Assembly (NCBI GenBank): GCA_022813675.1
Contig: CP063375.1
Span: 1,252,001 to 1,316,000, forward strand
DNA: 64,000 bases
Direction of reading: 5' to 3'
Source: Deferribacteraceae bacterium V6Fe1
Lineage (GTDB): Bacteria > Chrysiogenota > Deferribacteres > Deferribacterales > Deferrivibrionaceae
This document shows positions 9,719-18,217 of this stretch, piece by piece. The translations under genes and the position numbers were made by a program. Under the pieces are notes generated by a model. It worked only from the letters and a program-made list of their open reading frames with translations, ran no database searches and had not been told where the DNA came from. Each line of letters begins with the position of its first letter. Position 1 is the first letter of the stretch.

Positions 9719-10735
9719 ATGATATTAATGCAATTTCAAAACCTTATTAAGCCCAAAAAGATAGAGCCAGTAGGAGAACTTACAAGAAACTATGGTAAGT
9801 TTGTTGCTGAGCCGCTTGAAAGAGGTTTTGGTATAACAATAGGTAACTCCTTGCGTAGAACACTGCTAAGTACTATTGAGGGTACTGCAGTTGTAGGTGT
9901 TCGTATAGAAGGTGTCACTCATGAGTATGCAACTATTCCTGGCGTTTTTGAGGATGTAGTTGATATAATACTCAATATTAAATCACTCGAACTTAGTTTG
10001 CATACACATGAGCAAGTTAGGGTGTTTATAGAAAAGTCCGGTGAGGGTGCAATAACTGCTGCGGATATTAAGGGTAATCCTAATGTGGAAGTATTAAATC
10101 CTGAGCAGCATATTGCTACGATAACTGACCCTAATACTAAAATCTACATGGAGCTGATTGTAGAAAGAGGTATCGGGTATTTACCTGCCGAAGAGATGAA
10201 AGATAAGTTTGATGAGGTAGATATTATACCAATAGATGCAATATTCAGTCCAATCAAGCGTGTTAACTATCATGTTGACAATGCAAGGGTTGGTCAAAGC
10301 ACTGATTATGACAAGCTTATACTTGAGGTGGAAACTGATGGCTCAATAAAGCCGGAAGATGCAATAGCATTTGCAGCGAAGATTTTGAAAGATCAAATGG
10401 AACTTTTTATCAATTTTGATGAGCCTGAGTACGAAGATGTTCAGGTAAAAGAGACTAAGGATAATAGTGAGATTTTGGATCTTCTTGATAAGAGCATTGA
10501 AGAGCTTGAGCTGTCTGTTAGAGCTTACAATTGCCTTAAAAATGCTAACATAAAGACATTGTCAGAGCTTTGTTCTAAAACAGATTCTGAAATGCTTAAA
10601 ACTAAAAACTTTGGCAGGAAGTCTCTTGAAGAGATCAAAAAAGTCCTTAATGATATGGGGCTGAGCTTAGGAATGGATTTAGAAGCTATTGGCTATAATA
10701 AAGAAACTGAGGGAGAAGAGAACGATGCGTCATAG
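9719..10735 (+). CDS. rpoA: RNA polymerase alpha subunit
   Basis: The alpha subunit dimerises to start RNA polymerase assembly and binds UP elements and activators. It has 338 residues from the ATG at 9719. The N-terminal domain shows GKFVAEPLERGFGITIGNSL and the C-terminal domain shows ELELSVRAYNCLKNANI and KNFGRKSLEEIKKVL. An in-frame TTG at 9704 is excluded because it overlaps the GGAGG that serves as the ribosome binding site, eight bases before 9719. Its end overlaps the rplQ start by 11 bases. Confidence 0.97.
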   Translation: MILMQFQNLIKPKKIEPVGELTRNYGKFVAEPLERGFGITIGNSLRRTLLSTIEGTAVVGVRIEGVTHEYATIPGVFEDVVDIILNIKSLELSLHTHEQVRVFIEKSGEGAITAADIKGNPNVEVLNPEQHIATITDPNTKIYMELIVERGIGYLPAEEMKDKFDEVDIIPIDAIFSPIKRVNYHVDNARVGQSTDYDKLILEVETDGSIKPEDAIAFAAKILKDQMELFINFDEPEYEDVQVKETKDNSEILDLLDKSIEELELSVRAYNCLKNANIKTLSELCSKTDSEMLKTKNFGRKSLEEIKKVLNDMGLSLGMDLEAIGYNKETEGEENDAS

Positions 10736-11114
10736 AAAAGGTGGAAAAAAGTTAGGTAGACCTACATATGCAAGGGTTGCTATGCTTAGAAATATGGCAC
10801 ACTCTCTTGTTGAAAATGGTAGGATTGAAACTACCATAGATAGAGCCAAAACACTTAGGGGTTTTATTGAGCCTCTTATTACTCTTGGTAAGAAGAACAC
10901 ACTTGCTGCCAGAAGGCTTGCTCTCAGAAAGCTTCCTAATAAGCAAACTGTTCACAAAATATTTGAAGAAATAGCTCCGCTCTTTAAAGATAGAAATGGC
11001 GGATATACAAGAGTTTTGAAAACTTCTGTCAGAAGAGGGGATAATGCTCAGCTGGCTATTATAGAATTTGTTGACAAACCGGAAAAGACTCAAGAACAAA
11101 AAGTAAATGAATAG
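10725..11114 (+). CDS. rplQ: 50S ribosomal protein L17
   Basis: L17 is a large-subunit protein near the exit tunnel. It has 129 residues, with the canonical MRHRKGGKKLGR start at 10725, LRNMAHSLVENGRIETT and the AQLAIIEFVD end. An in-frame ATG at 10689 lies deep in rpoA and adds residues unlike the family, so it is rejected. The start overlaps the rpoA stop region by 11 bases, which suggests translational coupling. Confidence 0.97.
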   Translation: MRHRKGGKKLGRPTYARVAMLRNMAHSLVENGRIETTIDRAKTLRGFIEPLITLGKKNTLAARRLALRKLPNKQTVHKIFEEIAPLFKDRNGGYTRVLKTSVRRGDNAQLAIIEFVDKPEKTQEQKVNE

Positions 11115-11697
11115 AGAAAAAAAGGGGGTAACCCCTTTTTTTTTATCTTTTAACCAATTAACCTACTCAATAAACAGTAAGAAAATAATAGATATTGAAA
11201 GCTACGAAACTGAGTTTTCTAATATTTTATTAATTAAAGGTAAGGTTGGCTCAGGAAAGACTACGCTGCTTAAAATTTTATCTGATATTTTAGTACCATC
11301 ATCAGGTAGTTTTTCATTAAAATGTAAAGATGATTTTAGAAAGATATTTATTCACTCATTTCCATACTTTAATTTTATTACCGGAAGAGTTCAGGATGAA
11401 GTAAACTTACTCAGCTCAGATAGTATAGAGTACAATTTAAATTTAGATAAAAATATTGATGAATATTCGGGTGGCGAGCTAAAAAAGATGTCGATATTGA
11501 TGAGTATCAATGCAGGTTATAATCTGATTTTAGCAGATGAACCGTTTAATATGCTTGATGACTTTGAGATTGAAAATTTAAAAAATACAATTATTGAGTC
11601 ATCAAAAAATGCTTGTTTTATAATAACTACCCATGAAGATTTGCTTGACGATTATTCCGATAATATTATATGGCTTGAAAATGGCAATATCTGTTAG
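11107..11697 (+). CDS. ECF/CbiO-like ABC ATPase, first of a pair, Q-loop altered
   Basis: A small ABC ATPase of 196 residues. Walker A is GKVGSGKTT at about 45-53, the signature is SGGEL, Walker B is LILADEP, and the switch His is in TTHED. Where a Q-loop Gln is expected (before the FITGRVQDEV stretch that resembles the EcfA region), I see His-Ser-Phe-Pro with no Gln. The only usable start is the ATG at 11107, which overlaps the rplQ stop by eight bases and places the terminator hairpin inside the gene. The second ATPase overlaps its 3' end by 17 bases. No membrane (T or S) component is adjacent, so the transported substrate is unknown. Confidence 0.8.
   Translation: MNREKKGVTPFFLSFNQLTYSINSKKIIDIESYETEFSNILLIKGKVGSGKTTLLKILSDILVPSSGSFSLKCKDDFRKIFIHSFPYFNFITGRVQDEVNLLSSDSIEYNLNLDKNIDEYSGGELKKMSILMSINAGYNLILADEPFNMLDDFEIENLKNTIIESSKNACFIITTHEDLLDDYSDNIIWLENGNIC
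11116..11146 (+). terminator. Intrinsic terminator of the ribosomal operon, inside the next coding region
   Basis: A run of A bases, then GGGG, the GNRA-type tetraloop GTAA, then CCCC and a run of about eight T bases. This is a textbook Rho-independent hairpin directly after the rplQ stop. It also lies entirely inside codons 4-13 of the downstream ABC ATPase gene. That gene has no ATG, GTG or TTG start beyond the hairpin before its Walker A motif. The coordinates are good to about two bases. Confidence 0.85.
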
Positions 11698-12244
11698 AAG
11701 TTTATCTTTTGGTTATGATAAATTAATCTTTGATGATATAAATGTTTCATTCAATGAAAGTAGTATTAGCTGCATATTTGGTTTAAATGGGAGTGGTAAA
11801 TCGACTCTGATTGAGCTAATTATAGGCAATCTAAAACCAATTAATGGTGAAATTACTGTTAAAATTGATGCTAAATTGGGGGTTGTTTTGCAGTTTCCGG
11901 AAAACCTTATATTTTGTAATACAGTTTACGATGAGATTTTATCTATTGCTAAGAGTAAATATGTTGCTGAACAAATAATTAAAAAATTGAATTTTGATGA
12001 TTTAAAAGGTATAAATCCTCACAATCTAAGTGACGGGCAAAAGAGGATGATGTTTATCATGAGTATATTATACTGTTATGATATTTGTATATTTGATGAG
12101 CCCTTTACAAGTATGGATCATGAAACGAAAAATAATATAAAAAAAATGTTTAAAGATTTTAAAAATGAAGGTAAAACTATTGTATATACAACTAATAGAA
12201 GGATGGATACAGATATAGCGGATTTTGTATTGGAGATAAAATGA
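11681..12244 (+). CDS. ECF/CbiO-like ABC ATPase, second of a pair, H-loop altered
   Basis: A 187-residue ABC ATPase. Walker A is GLNGSGKST at 34-42. The Q-loop is intact (VVLQFPENLIF, similar to ECF ATPases), the signature is LSDGQ and Walker B is CIFDEP. At the H-loop position, where most ABC ATPases read T-H-D, it reads T-N-R, so the switch His is missing. I chose the ATG at 11681; an upstream in-frame ATG at 11633 lies within the first ATPase and adds unrelated residues. The stop overlaps the next ATG (ATGA). The pair looks like a heterodimer with complementary lesions. Confidence 0.8.
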   Translation: MAISVRSLSFGYDKLIFDDINVSFNESSISCIFGLNGSGKSTLIELIIGNLKPINGEITVKIDAKLGVVLQFPENLIFCNTVYDEILSIAKSKYVAEQIIKKLNFDDLKGINPHNLSDGQKRMMFIMSILYCYDICIFDEPFTSMDHETKNNIKKMFKDFKNEGKTIVYTTNRRMDTDIADFVLEIK

Positions 12245-12786
12245 GTGAAATAGCTTATTGGGGTAAAAAAGTAGTTGAGGCAGGTCTTTGCACGTCCTTT
12301 TTTGGTAATATTTCATATAGGGTTCAGGATTCAATTTTTATAACAAAGACAGGGGTCATGCTCGATGAAATTAATGAGAAGGATATTATTGAAGTTTCAT
12401 TAACTAAAAAAAATAGCTCTGACAAATTAGCTTCATCAGAGCTAATAGTGCATAGAATGATCTATGAAAAAACTATTTACACCAATGTGATACATACTCA
12501 TAGCCTCTACTCAACATTTATGGATGTTTTTCAGGATTATGTTACTTTTAATTATTCTGAAGTACTGCCATTTTTAAAATTAGTTCCAATTGTAGGTGGT
12601 AAAAGTGGGAGTTTTGAGCTTGCGGAAAATGTAGCAGGTGCTCTGAATGAGAATCCTATAGTAATTGTTATGGGGCATGGAGTTTTCGCTGCCGGTAAAA
12701 ATTTTAAGGAATGCTTTGTTTATTTAACTGCTCTTGAACACTATGCCAAAGATAAATATTATAGAGAGTTAATAAAAAATGGATAA
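12241..12786 (+). CDS. Class II aldolase/adducin family protein
   Basis: 181 residues with the class II aldolase pattern: GNISYR near the N-terminus, SSELIVHRMIY with the likely catalytic Glu, the HTH zinc ligand pair in VIHTHSLYS, and the third ligand His in MGHGVFAAGKN. Relatives include fuculose- and rhamnulose-phosphate aldolases and methylthioribulose-phosphate dehydratase (MtnB). The sequence alone does not tell which substrate is used. It overlaps the ABC ATPase by four bases and the TIM-barrel gene by eight, so the four proteins are probably made together. Confidence 0.85.
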   Translation: MSEIAYWGKKVVEAGLCTSFFGNISYRVQDSIFITKTGVMLDEINEKDIIEVSLTKKNSSDKLASSELIVHRMIYEKTIYTNVIHTHSLYSTFMDVFQDYVTFNYSEVLPFLKLVPIVGGKSGSFELAENVAGALNENPIVIVMGHGVFAAGKNFKECFVYLTALEHYAKDKYYRELIKNG

Positions 12787-13501
12787 TATATATTTAAAAG
12801 CAGATATGTCTACATTTAAAAAAATTGTTGAGTTTGCTAATATAAATTCTGTTGGGATAGAATACCTGATGAGCTTTGATGATTATAAAAGCTTACAATT
12901 TTTAAAACATTCAGGCATTAAATATACTATACATTCAGTATTTTTTGATGTGGAATTGGGCTCATTGAACCCTTATGTAAGAAATGAGTCGAAAAAAATA
13001 CTTCGTGATGTTATCGCTATGTGCAACGAGCTTAGCCCTGAAAATTTGGTTATACATCACAATTACAATCCATATAAATATGCATTTAAAGAAGATTCGT
13101 TTGTAGAAAGGTTTGTTGATACATTTTTAGATGTAATAGATGGTAAAAATAGTTATCCTATAAGTTTTGAAAATGTATTTGAATTTGATTCCAATATAGG
13201 ATTAAAAATTGTAGATAAAATTGGAAGAGATGACATAGGTCTGTGTTTTGACTGTGGACACTTTAATATGTTTTCTGAAGAGTATATCCATTCGTGGATT
13301 CAAAAGTGGAGTAAAAAATTATTCAGTTTTCATTTGCATAACAATTACGGTAAATATGATGAGCATAATGTTTTACCTGATGGAAGCTTCGATATTTACG
13401 AACTGAAAGATTATTTTGCAAATAGAATTCTAACAATTGAGAATAAAACTATTTCCGAGTTTGAAGTATCATTAAGATATCTGAAAGAGATAATAGGGTA
13501 G
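12779..13501 (+). CDS. Xylose-isomerase-like TIM barrel protein (AP endonuclease 2 family)
   Basis: 240 residues. The pattern of strands with metal-site acids fits the sugar isomerase/epimerase and endonuclease IV superfamily: VIHHN, ISFENVFEFD, LCFDCGHFN and FHLHNNYGKYDEHN. It is shorter than endonuclease IV and has none of its typical motifs, so a sugar-phosphate isomerase or epimerase role is more likely. With the overlapping aldolase-family gene it may form a small carbohydrate-cleavage or salvage pathway (inference). It ends one base before the ABC-F gene. Confidence 0.75.
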   Translation: MDNIYLKADMSTFKKIVEFANINSVGIEYLMSFDDYKSLQFLKHSGIKYTIHSVFFDVELGSLNPYVRNESKKILRDVIAMCNELSPENLVIHHNYNPYKYAFKEDSFVERFVDTFLDVIDGKNSYPISFENVFEFDSNIGLKIVDKIGRDDIGLCFDCGHFNMFSEEYIHSWIQKWSKKLFSFHLHNNYGKYDEHNVLPDGSFDIYELKDYFANRILTIENKTISEFEVSLRYLKEIIG

Positions 13502-13502
13502 T

Positions 13503-15320
13503 ATGACTGTACTGTCGGTATCTTCTTTAAGCAAATCTTACGGGGAATACATACTTTTTGATAATGTAACATTTTCTTTGCTAAAGTCTGAAAAATGTGC
13601 TCTCGTTGGCAGAAATGGAGCAGGAAAGACAACACTTCTAAATATCATTAATTGTCTTGAGGAAAAAGATTCTGGAACAATTGCTATAAGTAACGGTTCA
13701 AAGTTATCATACAAATTTCAAGAAGTGAAATTTGTTGGTTCGGTATTTGATTTTATGCTTGATGAACATAAGGATTTATTAATGATTGAGAAAAAAATGG
13801 AGGAAATAACTAATCCTGCTGATATAGACATACTTCTAAAAAAGTATGAAGAAGGTGGCGGCTATAAGTATCAGGCAAATATAAAGTCAATTTTAAAGGC
13901 GCTTGGATTTTGTGAGGAATATTGGAGTAAATATATAGATGAACTGTCAGGCGGTGAATTGGAGAGGTTGAAACTTGCCAGAGTGCTATCCTCAAATGCA
14001 GATATACTATTCTTAGATGAGCCTACTAATCATTTGGATATACAGATGATAGAGTGGTTGGAAAATTTTCTTCGAACTACAGAAAAAACAGTATTTTTTA
14101 CAAGTCATGATATAAGATTGTTGGAGAATGTAGCTACTTCAGTAGTGTGTTTGTTTAACAAAACAGCTAAAAAGTATAACTTACCTTACTTAAAATTCAG
14201 AGAAGCTTTTGAAAAAGAGCTTGATGAAGTTTTAAAATATAATGAAAGTGCTAAAGAGCAGATTTCACAATATGAAGAGTTTGTAAGAAAATATCGTGCA
14301 GGCATCAAATCCAAGCAAATAAAAGCAAGAGAAAAGATGATAGACTCATTGAAGTCAGAGCTGCGTGAGATTGAGGTGAGCAAAAAGATAGGCTTTAATA
14401 TAGAAAAAAGTGGGAGAGAATCTCAAACTGTAATATCTTTTCAGAGTGTTGATTTAGGCTATACTTACCCAATTGTCAAAAATCTTAATTTTGAAGTCTA
14501 TCGAGGAGAAAAAATAGCCGTTATTGGTAAAAACGGTGCCGGTAAGTCTACAATAATAAAGAGTATTATTGGAGAGCTCAGTCCTAAAAAAGGTAGGATA
14601 TTGATAGGTAACAGCGTAAAAATAGGTTATTTTGATCAAGGAGTTAAAAATTTAAATTTTAACAACACGTTGTTTGATGAGATTTTTTACAATGAAAATG
14701 TTAATTCTACTAATCAAGTATATTCTTTAATGGCAAGGTTTGGGTTTGAAGAAAGGGATGAGAGTAAAAAAGTCGCTATGTTGAGTGGTGGAGAGAAGAG
14801 TAAGCTCTCACTAATGAAGCTTATTTTGGAACAGCCGAATTTATTAATACTTGATGAGCCGACCAATCATCTTGATATTGATACCGTCAATGCCTTAAAA
14901 GATGCCCTTGTGTCATATGAGGGAACATTGATTATTGTGAGCCACGACAGATATTTTTTGGATGGTTTGTGCGATAGGTTTTTATGTCTAACTGGAGACA
15001 GTTACAGTATTGAACTTGGAAATATTGAAGATGTTTTGTCTAAAATAAAGGCATCTGAGCCGATTAATAAGGATTTGTCTGAAAGTGTAACTAAGTCTGA
15101 ACAGACTAAGAAAAAGAGAATCAATACATACAAGTTAAGCGAACTTGAAAGACAAATAGCTGATATGGAAAATAAAATAGAAGAATTAACAAAAGAATCC
15201 GAGCAGAGTGCTACAAATTGGAAAAGGCTTGAAGAGATAAAATGTGAAATAGAAAAGCTTGAAGAATTGCTGCTTAACTATTATGATGAATACGAAAAAA
15301 TGATCAAGGGGGCAATATGA
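13503..15320 (+). CDS. ABC-F family ATPase
   Basis: A soluble twin-cassette ATPase of 605 residues with no membrane segments. The first cassette has Walker A GRNGAGKTT and signature LSGGELERLK. The second has GKNGAGKST and LSGGEKSKLS. Both Walker B motifs read LDEPTNHLDI. A charged linker lies between the cassettes, and a coiled-coil C-terminal tail rich in Lys and Glu begins around residue 540. ABC-F proteins act on the ribosome (EttA, Uup, YdiF types). The architecture is nearest to YdiF/Uup, but the exact member cannot be fixed here. It overlaps hemL by four bases. Confidence 0.92.
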   Translation: MTVLSVSSLSKSYGEYILFDNVTFSLLKSEKCALVGRNGAGKTTLLNIINCLEEKDSGTIAISNGSKLSYKFQEVKFVGSVFDFMLDEHKDLLMIEKKMEEITNPADIDILLKKYEEGGGYKYQANIKSILKALGFCEEYWSKYIDELSGGELERLKLARVLSSNADILFLDEPTNHLDIQMIEWLENFLRTTEKTVFFTSHDIRLLENVATSVVCLFNKTAKKYNLPYLKFREAFEKELDEVLKYNESAKEQISQYEEFVRKYRAGIKSKQIKAREKMIDSLKSELREIEVSKKIGFNIEKSGRESQTVISFQSVDLGYTYPIVKNLNFEVYRGEKIAVIGKNGAGKSTIIKSIIGELSPKKGRILIGNSVKIGYFDQGVKNLNFNNTLFDEIFYNENVNSTNQVYSLMARFGFEERDESKKVAMLSGGEKSKLSLMKLILEQPNLLILDEPTNHLDIDTVNALKDALVSYEGTLIIVSHDRYFLDGLCDRFLCLTGDSYSIELGNIEDVLSKIKASEPINKDLSESVTKSEQTKKKRINTYKLSELERQIADMENKIEELTKESEQSATNWKRLEEIKCEIEKLEELLLNYYDEYEKMIKGAI

Positions 15321-16585
15321 ATTTATTTGAAGAATCCAAGAAATACATCCCGGGTGGTGTAAACAGTCCTGTAAGGGCATTTGGTTCCGTAGGTGGCGAA
15401 CCGATTTTTATCACCAAAGCTAAAGGTTCAAAAATTACAGATGTTAACGGTAAAGAGTATGTCGATTATGTTTGTTCTTGGGGTCCGATGATTTTGGGGC
15501 ATTCGGATGATGATGTGGTAAAAAGTATTTGTGAGCAGGCAAAATACGGATGCAGTTTTGGCGCGCCTACTGAATTGGAATTAAAGCTTGCGAAAATGGT
15601 TGTTGAACTTTTCCCTTCAATTGAGCTTGTAAGAATGGTAAGCTCCGGTACTGAAGCAGTTATGAGTGCCATTAGACTTGCCAGAGGTTATACACAAAAG
15701 GACAAAATTATAAAGTTTGAGGGATGCTATCATGGCCATTCAGATTCACTTTTAGTAAAGGCCGGCAGTGGTGCATTGACTTTTAATCAGCCAAGCAGCC
15801 CGGGGGTGCCTGCTGATTTTGCAAAGTATACTTTAATTGCTCAATATAATGACTTGGAGTCAGTGAAAAAACTATTCATGGAAAATAAAAATGAAATAGC
15901 TTGTGTAATTGTAGAGCCGGTTGCCGGAAATATGGGATTAGTGTTGCCGGAAGATGGTTTTCTTGCCGGTTTAAGAAAAATATGTGATGAAAATGAAGCT
16001 CTTTTGATATTTGATGAGGTTATTACCGGATTCAGATTGTCTGAAGGTGGAGCCCAAAAATATTTTGATATAATGCCAGACTTGACTACGTTAGGTAAAA
16101 TTTTAGGTGGTGGTTTACCGGTTGGGGCATATGGTGGCAAGAAAGAGATTATGGAGCACATATCTCCGGTTGGCCCTGTGTATCAGGCAGGTACATTAAG
16201 TGGCAACCCTTTGGCAATGGCTGCAGGTATAAAAACCATTGAAAAGCTCAAAGAGAAAGGATTTTATGATAGTTTAAAAGAAAAATCAGATTATCTTTGG
16301 GCAGGTTTTGCAGAAAATTTAAAAAAGTTAGGGTTAAAGTTTTGTTTTAATAAAATAGAATCCTTGGGCTGTTTGTTCTTTGTAGAAGAAAATGTTAATA
16401 GCTTTAGTGTTGCGGTCAAGTCTGATACAAAGCTGTATGCCAAATTTTTTCATGAAATGCTTAAAAGGGGAGTTAATTTGGCGCCAAGTCAGTTTGAAGC
16501 TATGTTTGTTTCAGCTTCTCATAGTGATAGCGATTTGGATTTTACAATTAAAGCGCATTACGAATCTTTAAAGGCAATTTTGTAG
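15317..16585 (+). CDS. hemL: Glutamate-1-semialdehyde 2,1-aminomutase
   Basis: A PLP enzyme that makes 5-aminolevulinate from glutamate-1-semialdehyde, the committed intermediate of C5-pathway heme and corrin synthesis. It has 422 residues. Motifs are YIPGGVNSPVRAF at the start, SSGTEAVMSAIRLARG, the FEGCYHGHSD loop, and TTLGKILGGGLPVGAYGG with the PLP lysine. Heme supply fits the multiheme cytochrome encoded close by. The start overlaps the ABC-F stop. Confidence 0.97.
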   Translation: MNLFEESKKYIPGGVNSPVRAFGSVGGEPIFITKAKGSKITDVNGKEYVDYVCSWGPMILGHSDDDVVKSICEQAKYGCSFGAPTELELKLAKMVVELFPSIELVRMVSSGTEAVMSAIRLARGYTQKDKIIKFEGCYHGHSDSLLVKAGSGALTFNQPSSPGVPADFAKYTLIAQYNDLESVKKLFMENKNEIACVIVEPVAGNMGLVLPEDGFLAGLRKICDENEALLIFDEVITGFRLSEGGAQKYFDIMPDLTTLGKILGGGLPVGAYGGKKEIMEHISPVGPVYQAGTLSGNPLAMAAGIKTIEKLKEKGFYDSLKEKSDYLWAGFAENLKKLGLKFCFNKIESLGCLFFVEENVNSFSVAVKSDTKLYAKFFHEMLKRGVNLAPSQFEAMFVSASHSDSDLDFTIKAHYESLKAIL

Positions 16586-16594
16586 AGGTGATTT

Positions 16595-16822
16595 GTGAAG
16601 TTTAATAAAAAGATGAGGTCGATGTTGAATGCAAGCACCATCGGCTTCTCTTTTATTACGGCTATTGGTATTGGGAGTTTAATGGGCTATTATTTGGATA
16701 AATATTTTAACACAAAGCCATACTTGACATTAATTTTTATGATATTTGGGATTGTTGCAGGGTTTAGAAATATGTTATATTTTGTGAAAAAGAGCATGTC
16801 CGATAACGAAAATGACGAGTAA
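16595..16822 (+). CDS. AtpZ/AtpI-type small ATP synthase accessory membrane protein
   Basis: 75 residues with two hydrophobic helices (STIGFSFITAIGIGSLMGYYLD and LTLIFMIFGIVAGFRNMLYFV). This is the pattern of the putative F0F1 accessory protein family (AtpZ/AtpI) found before atp genes. It begins with GTG after AGAGGTG. Its end overlaps the next gene by 11 bases. Confidence 0.85.
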   Translation: MKFNKKMRSMLNASTIGFSFITAIGIGSLMGYYLDKYFNTKPYLTLIFMIFGIVAGFRNMLYFVKKSMSDNENDE

Positions 16823-17159
16823 AATTCTTTTAATTATATCGTTGATTTTTTTTGTGATTTTGTATACAGTATTCAGGAATTTCAAAAGTGATGTTGCTGC
16901 TACTAATTTTTTGTTTGGCTGGCTTGTTTCGTTGCTAAACTATTATGGGCTTGCTAACAAAATAAAAGGTAGTTTTGAAAATAACATCACAAGAGCTTTG
17001 GTGTTTAACAGTCAGTTTAGGTTGCTGTTGACAGCTATTGCTATGATTTTGTGGTTTAAATACTATAAGGTTGATATTGCTGGTTTGCTAGTCGGCTTAA
17101 GTGTAGTTGCCGTATGCTTACCTGTAAGCGCTATTATTGCTGTTAGGAGGAAAAGTTAG
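16812..17159 (+). CDS. atpI: ATP synthase subunit I-like protein
   Basis: 115 residues, about four hydrophobic segments. Length, position directly before atpB and the NFLFGWLVSLLNYYGLANKI stretch fit the ATP synthase subunit I family, thought to help c-ring assembly or Mg uptake. Sequence conservation in the family is low, so the call rests largely on context. It abuts atpB with no gap. Confidence 0.8.
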   Translation: MTSKILLIISLIFFVILYTVFRNFKSDVAATNFLFGWLVSLLNYYGLANKIKGSFENNITRALVFNSQFRLLLTAIAMILWFKYYKVDIAGLLVGLSVVAVCLPVSAIIAVRRKS

Positions 17160-17831
17160 ATGGAACACCCGCTTAATATTTTTTCATTTTTGCCTCATGA
17201 GATTGTGGCAAAATATATTCATGTTTTGATGACATTTGTGGTTATACTTTTAGTCCTCTTTCTTGGTAAAATTGCATCTGGAATGAGAAGTGATGTCCCT
17301 ACAAAAGGGCAAAACGTGTTTGAGTTACTTGTCGGCAGTATACGTAAAATGGGGATTGATGTAATGGGTGAAGAGGGTGAGCCTTATATCCCTCTAATTT
17401 TTGCAATAGGAATATATGTTCTTTTTTCCAACTTGTTGGGTATAATCCCTGGTTTTGCTTCTCCCACTGCAAATCTTAACACTACTGCAGCACCAGCAAT
17501 TATTGTGTTTTTTACATATCACTTTATCGGGATAAAAAAACATGGTGCGCATTATGTTAAGCATTTTATGGGTCCGGTGCCATGGCTTGCTCCGTTAATG
17601 ATTATAATTGAACTTATAGGTCACTTGTCAAGACCCCTTTCTTTATCTATGAGGCTTTTTGGGAATATATTTGGTGAAGATTTGGTAATTATGATTCTTT
17701 TCGTGTTGGTTCCATTTTTGGTACCATTGCCAATGTATTTTATGGCTATTTTTACAAGTGTGTTGCAGGCTTATGTTTTTATGATGTTATCTATGATTTA
17801 TATTAGTGGTGCTCTTGAAGAAGCACACTGA
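17160..17831 (+). CDS. atpB: ATP synthase Fo subunit a
   Basis: Subunit a forms the ion half-channels of the Fo motor. It is 223 residues with about five to six hydrophobic segments. The essential arginine is seen in [20 protein letters not shown], which is the family signature. The C-terminal [23 protein letters not shown] is also typical. A strong AGGAGG lies before the ATG. F1 genes and subunit b are not in the window. Confidence 0.96.
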   Translation: MEHPLNIFSFLPHEIVAKYIHVLMTFVVILLVLFLGKIASGMRSDVPTKGQNVFELLVGSIRKMGIDVMGEEGEPYIPLIFAIGIYVLFSNLLGIIPGFASPTANLNTTAAPAIIVFFTYHFIGIKKHGAHYVKHFMGPVPWLAPLMIIIELIGHLSRPLSLSMRLFGNIFGEDLVIMILFVLVPFLVPLPMYFMAIFTSVLQAYVFMMLSMIYISGALEEAH

Positions 17832-17851
17832 TTTTATAGAAGGAGGCTTAC

Positions 17852-18175
17852 ATGTCAAAAGTTGTACGTATGGTTTTAAGCGTTGCTGCAGTTTTAGCTG
17901 TTTCAGCAATGAGTGCATTTGCTGCTGAAGCAGGTGCAGATGCAAGCTCAGCTAAGTGGGCGGTTTATCTTGCCGCAGGTCTTGGTATGGGTATCGCTGC
18001 TTTTGGTACCGGTCTTGGACAGGGTAAAGCAGTTGCAAGTGCCGTTGAAGGTATTTCAAGAAACCCAGGAGCTTCTGGTAAGATTATGACTCCAATGATT
18101 ATCGGTCTTGCGATGATCGAGTCACTTGCTATTTATGCTCTTGTTGTAGCTTTGATACTTCTTTTTGTTGTATAA
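17852..18175 (+). CDS. atpE: ATP synthase Fo subunit c, with N-terminal signal-like extension
   Basis: Subunit c forms the rotor ring. It is 107 residues, about 25 longer than usual, because an N-terminal signal-peptide-like segment (basic start, hydrophobic core, AFA just before residue 25) precedes the mature hairpin. The ion site shows Gln57 in GLGQGK, carrier Glu90, Ser91 and Tyr95 in IESLAIY. Gln, Glu, Ser and Tyr match positions used by sodium-binding c-rings, but a Leu replaces the Thr that follows the Ser there, so ion specificity is unclear. AAGGAGG precedes the start. Confidence 0.95.
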   Translation: MSKVVRMVLSVAAVLAVSAMSAFAAEAGADASSAKWAVYLAAGLGMGIAAFGTGLGQGKAVASAVEGISRNPGASGKIMTPMIIGLAMIESLAIYALVVALILLFVV

Positions 18176-18180
18176 TAATT

Positions 18181-18205
18181 AGGGGCTTTTAAGAGCCCCT
18201 TCTCC
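18181..18205 (+). terminator. Weak hairpin after atpE
   Basis: AGGGGCT and AGCCCCT pair over seven bases around a short T/A loop, followed by TTCTCC rather than a clean T run. It may be a weak terminator or attenuator between atpE and the downstream cytochrome gene. Confidence 0.5.
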
Positions 18206-18217
18206 TCGAGGTGGGAT

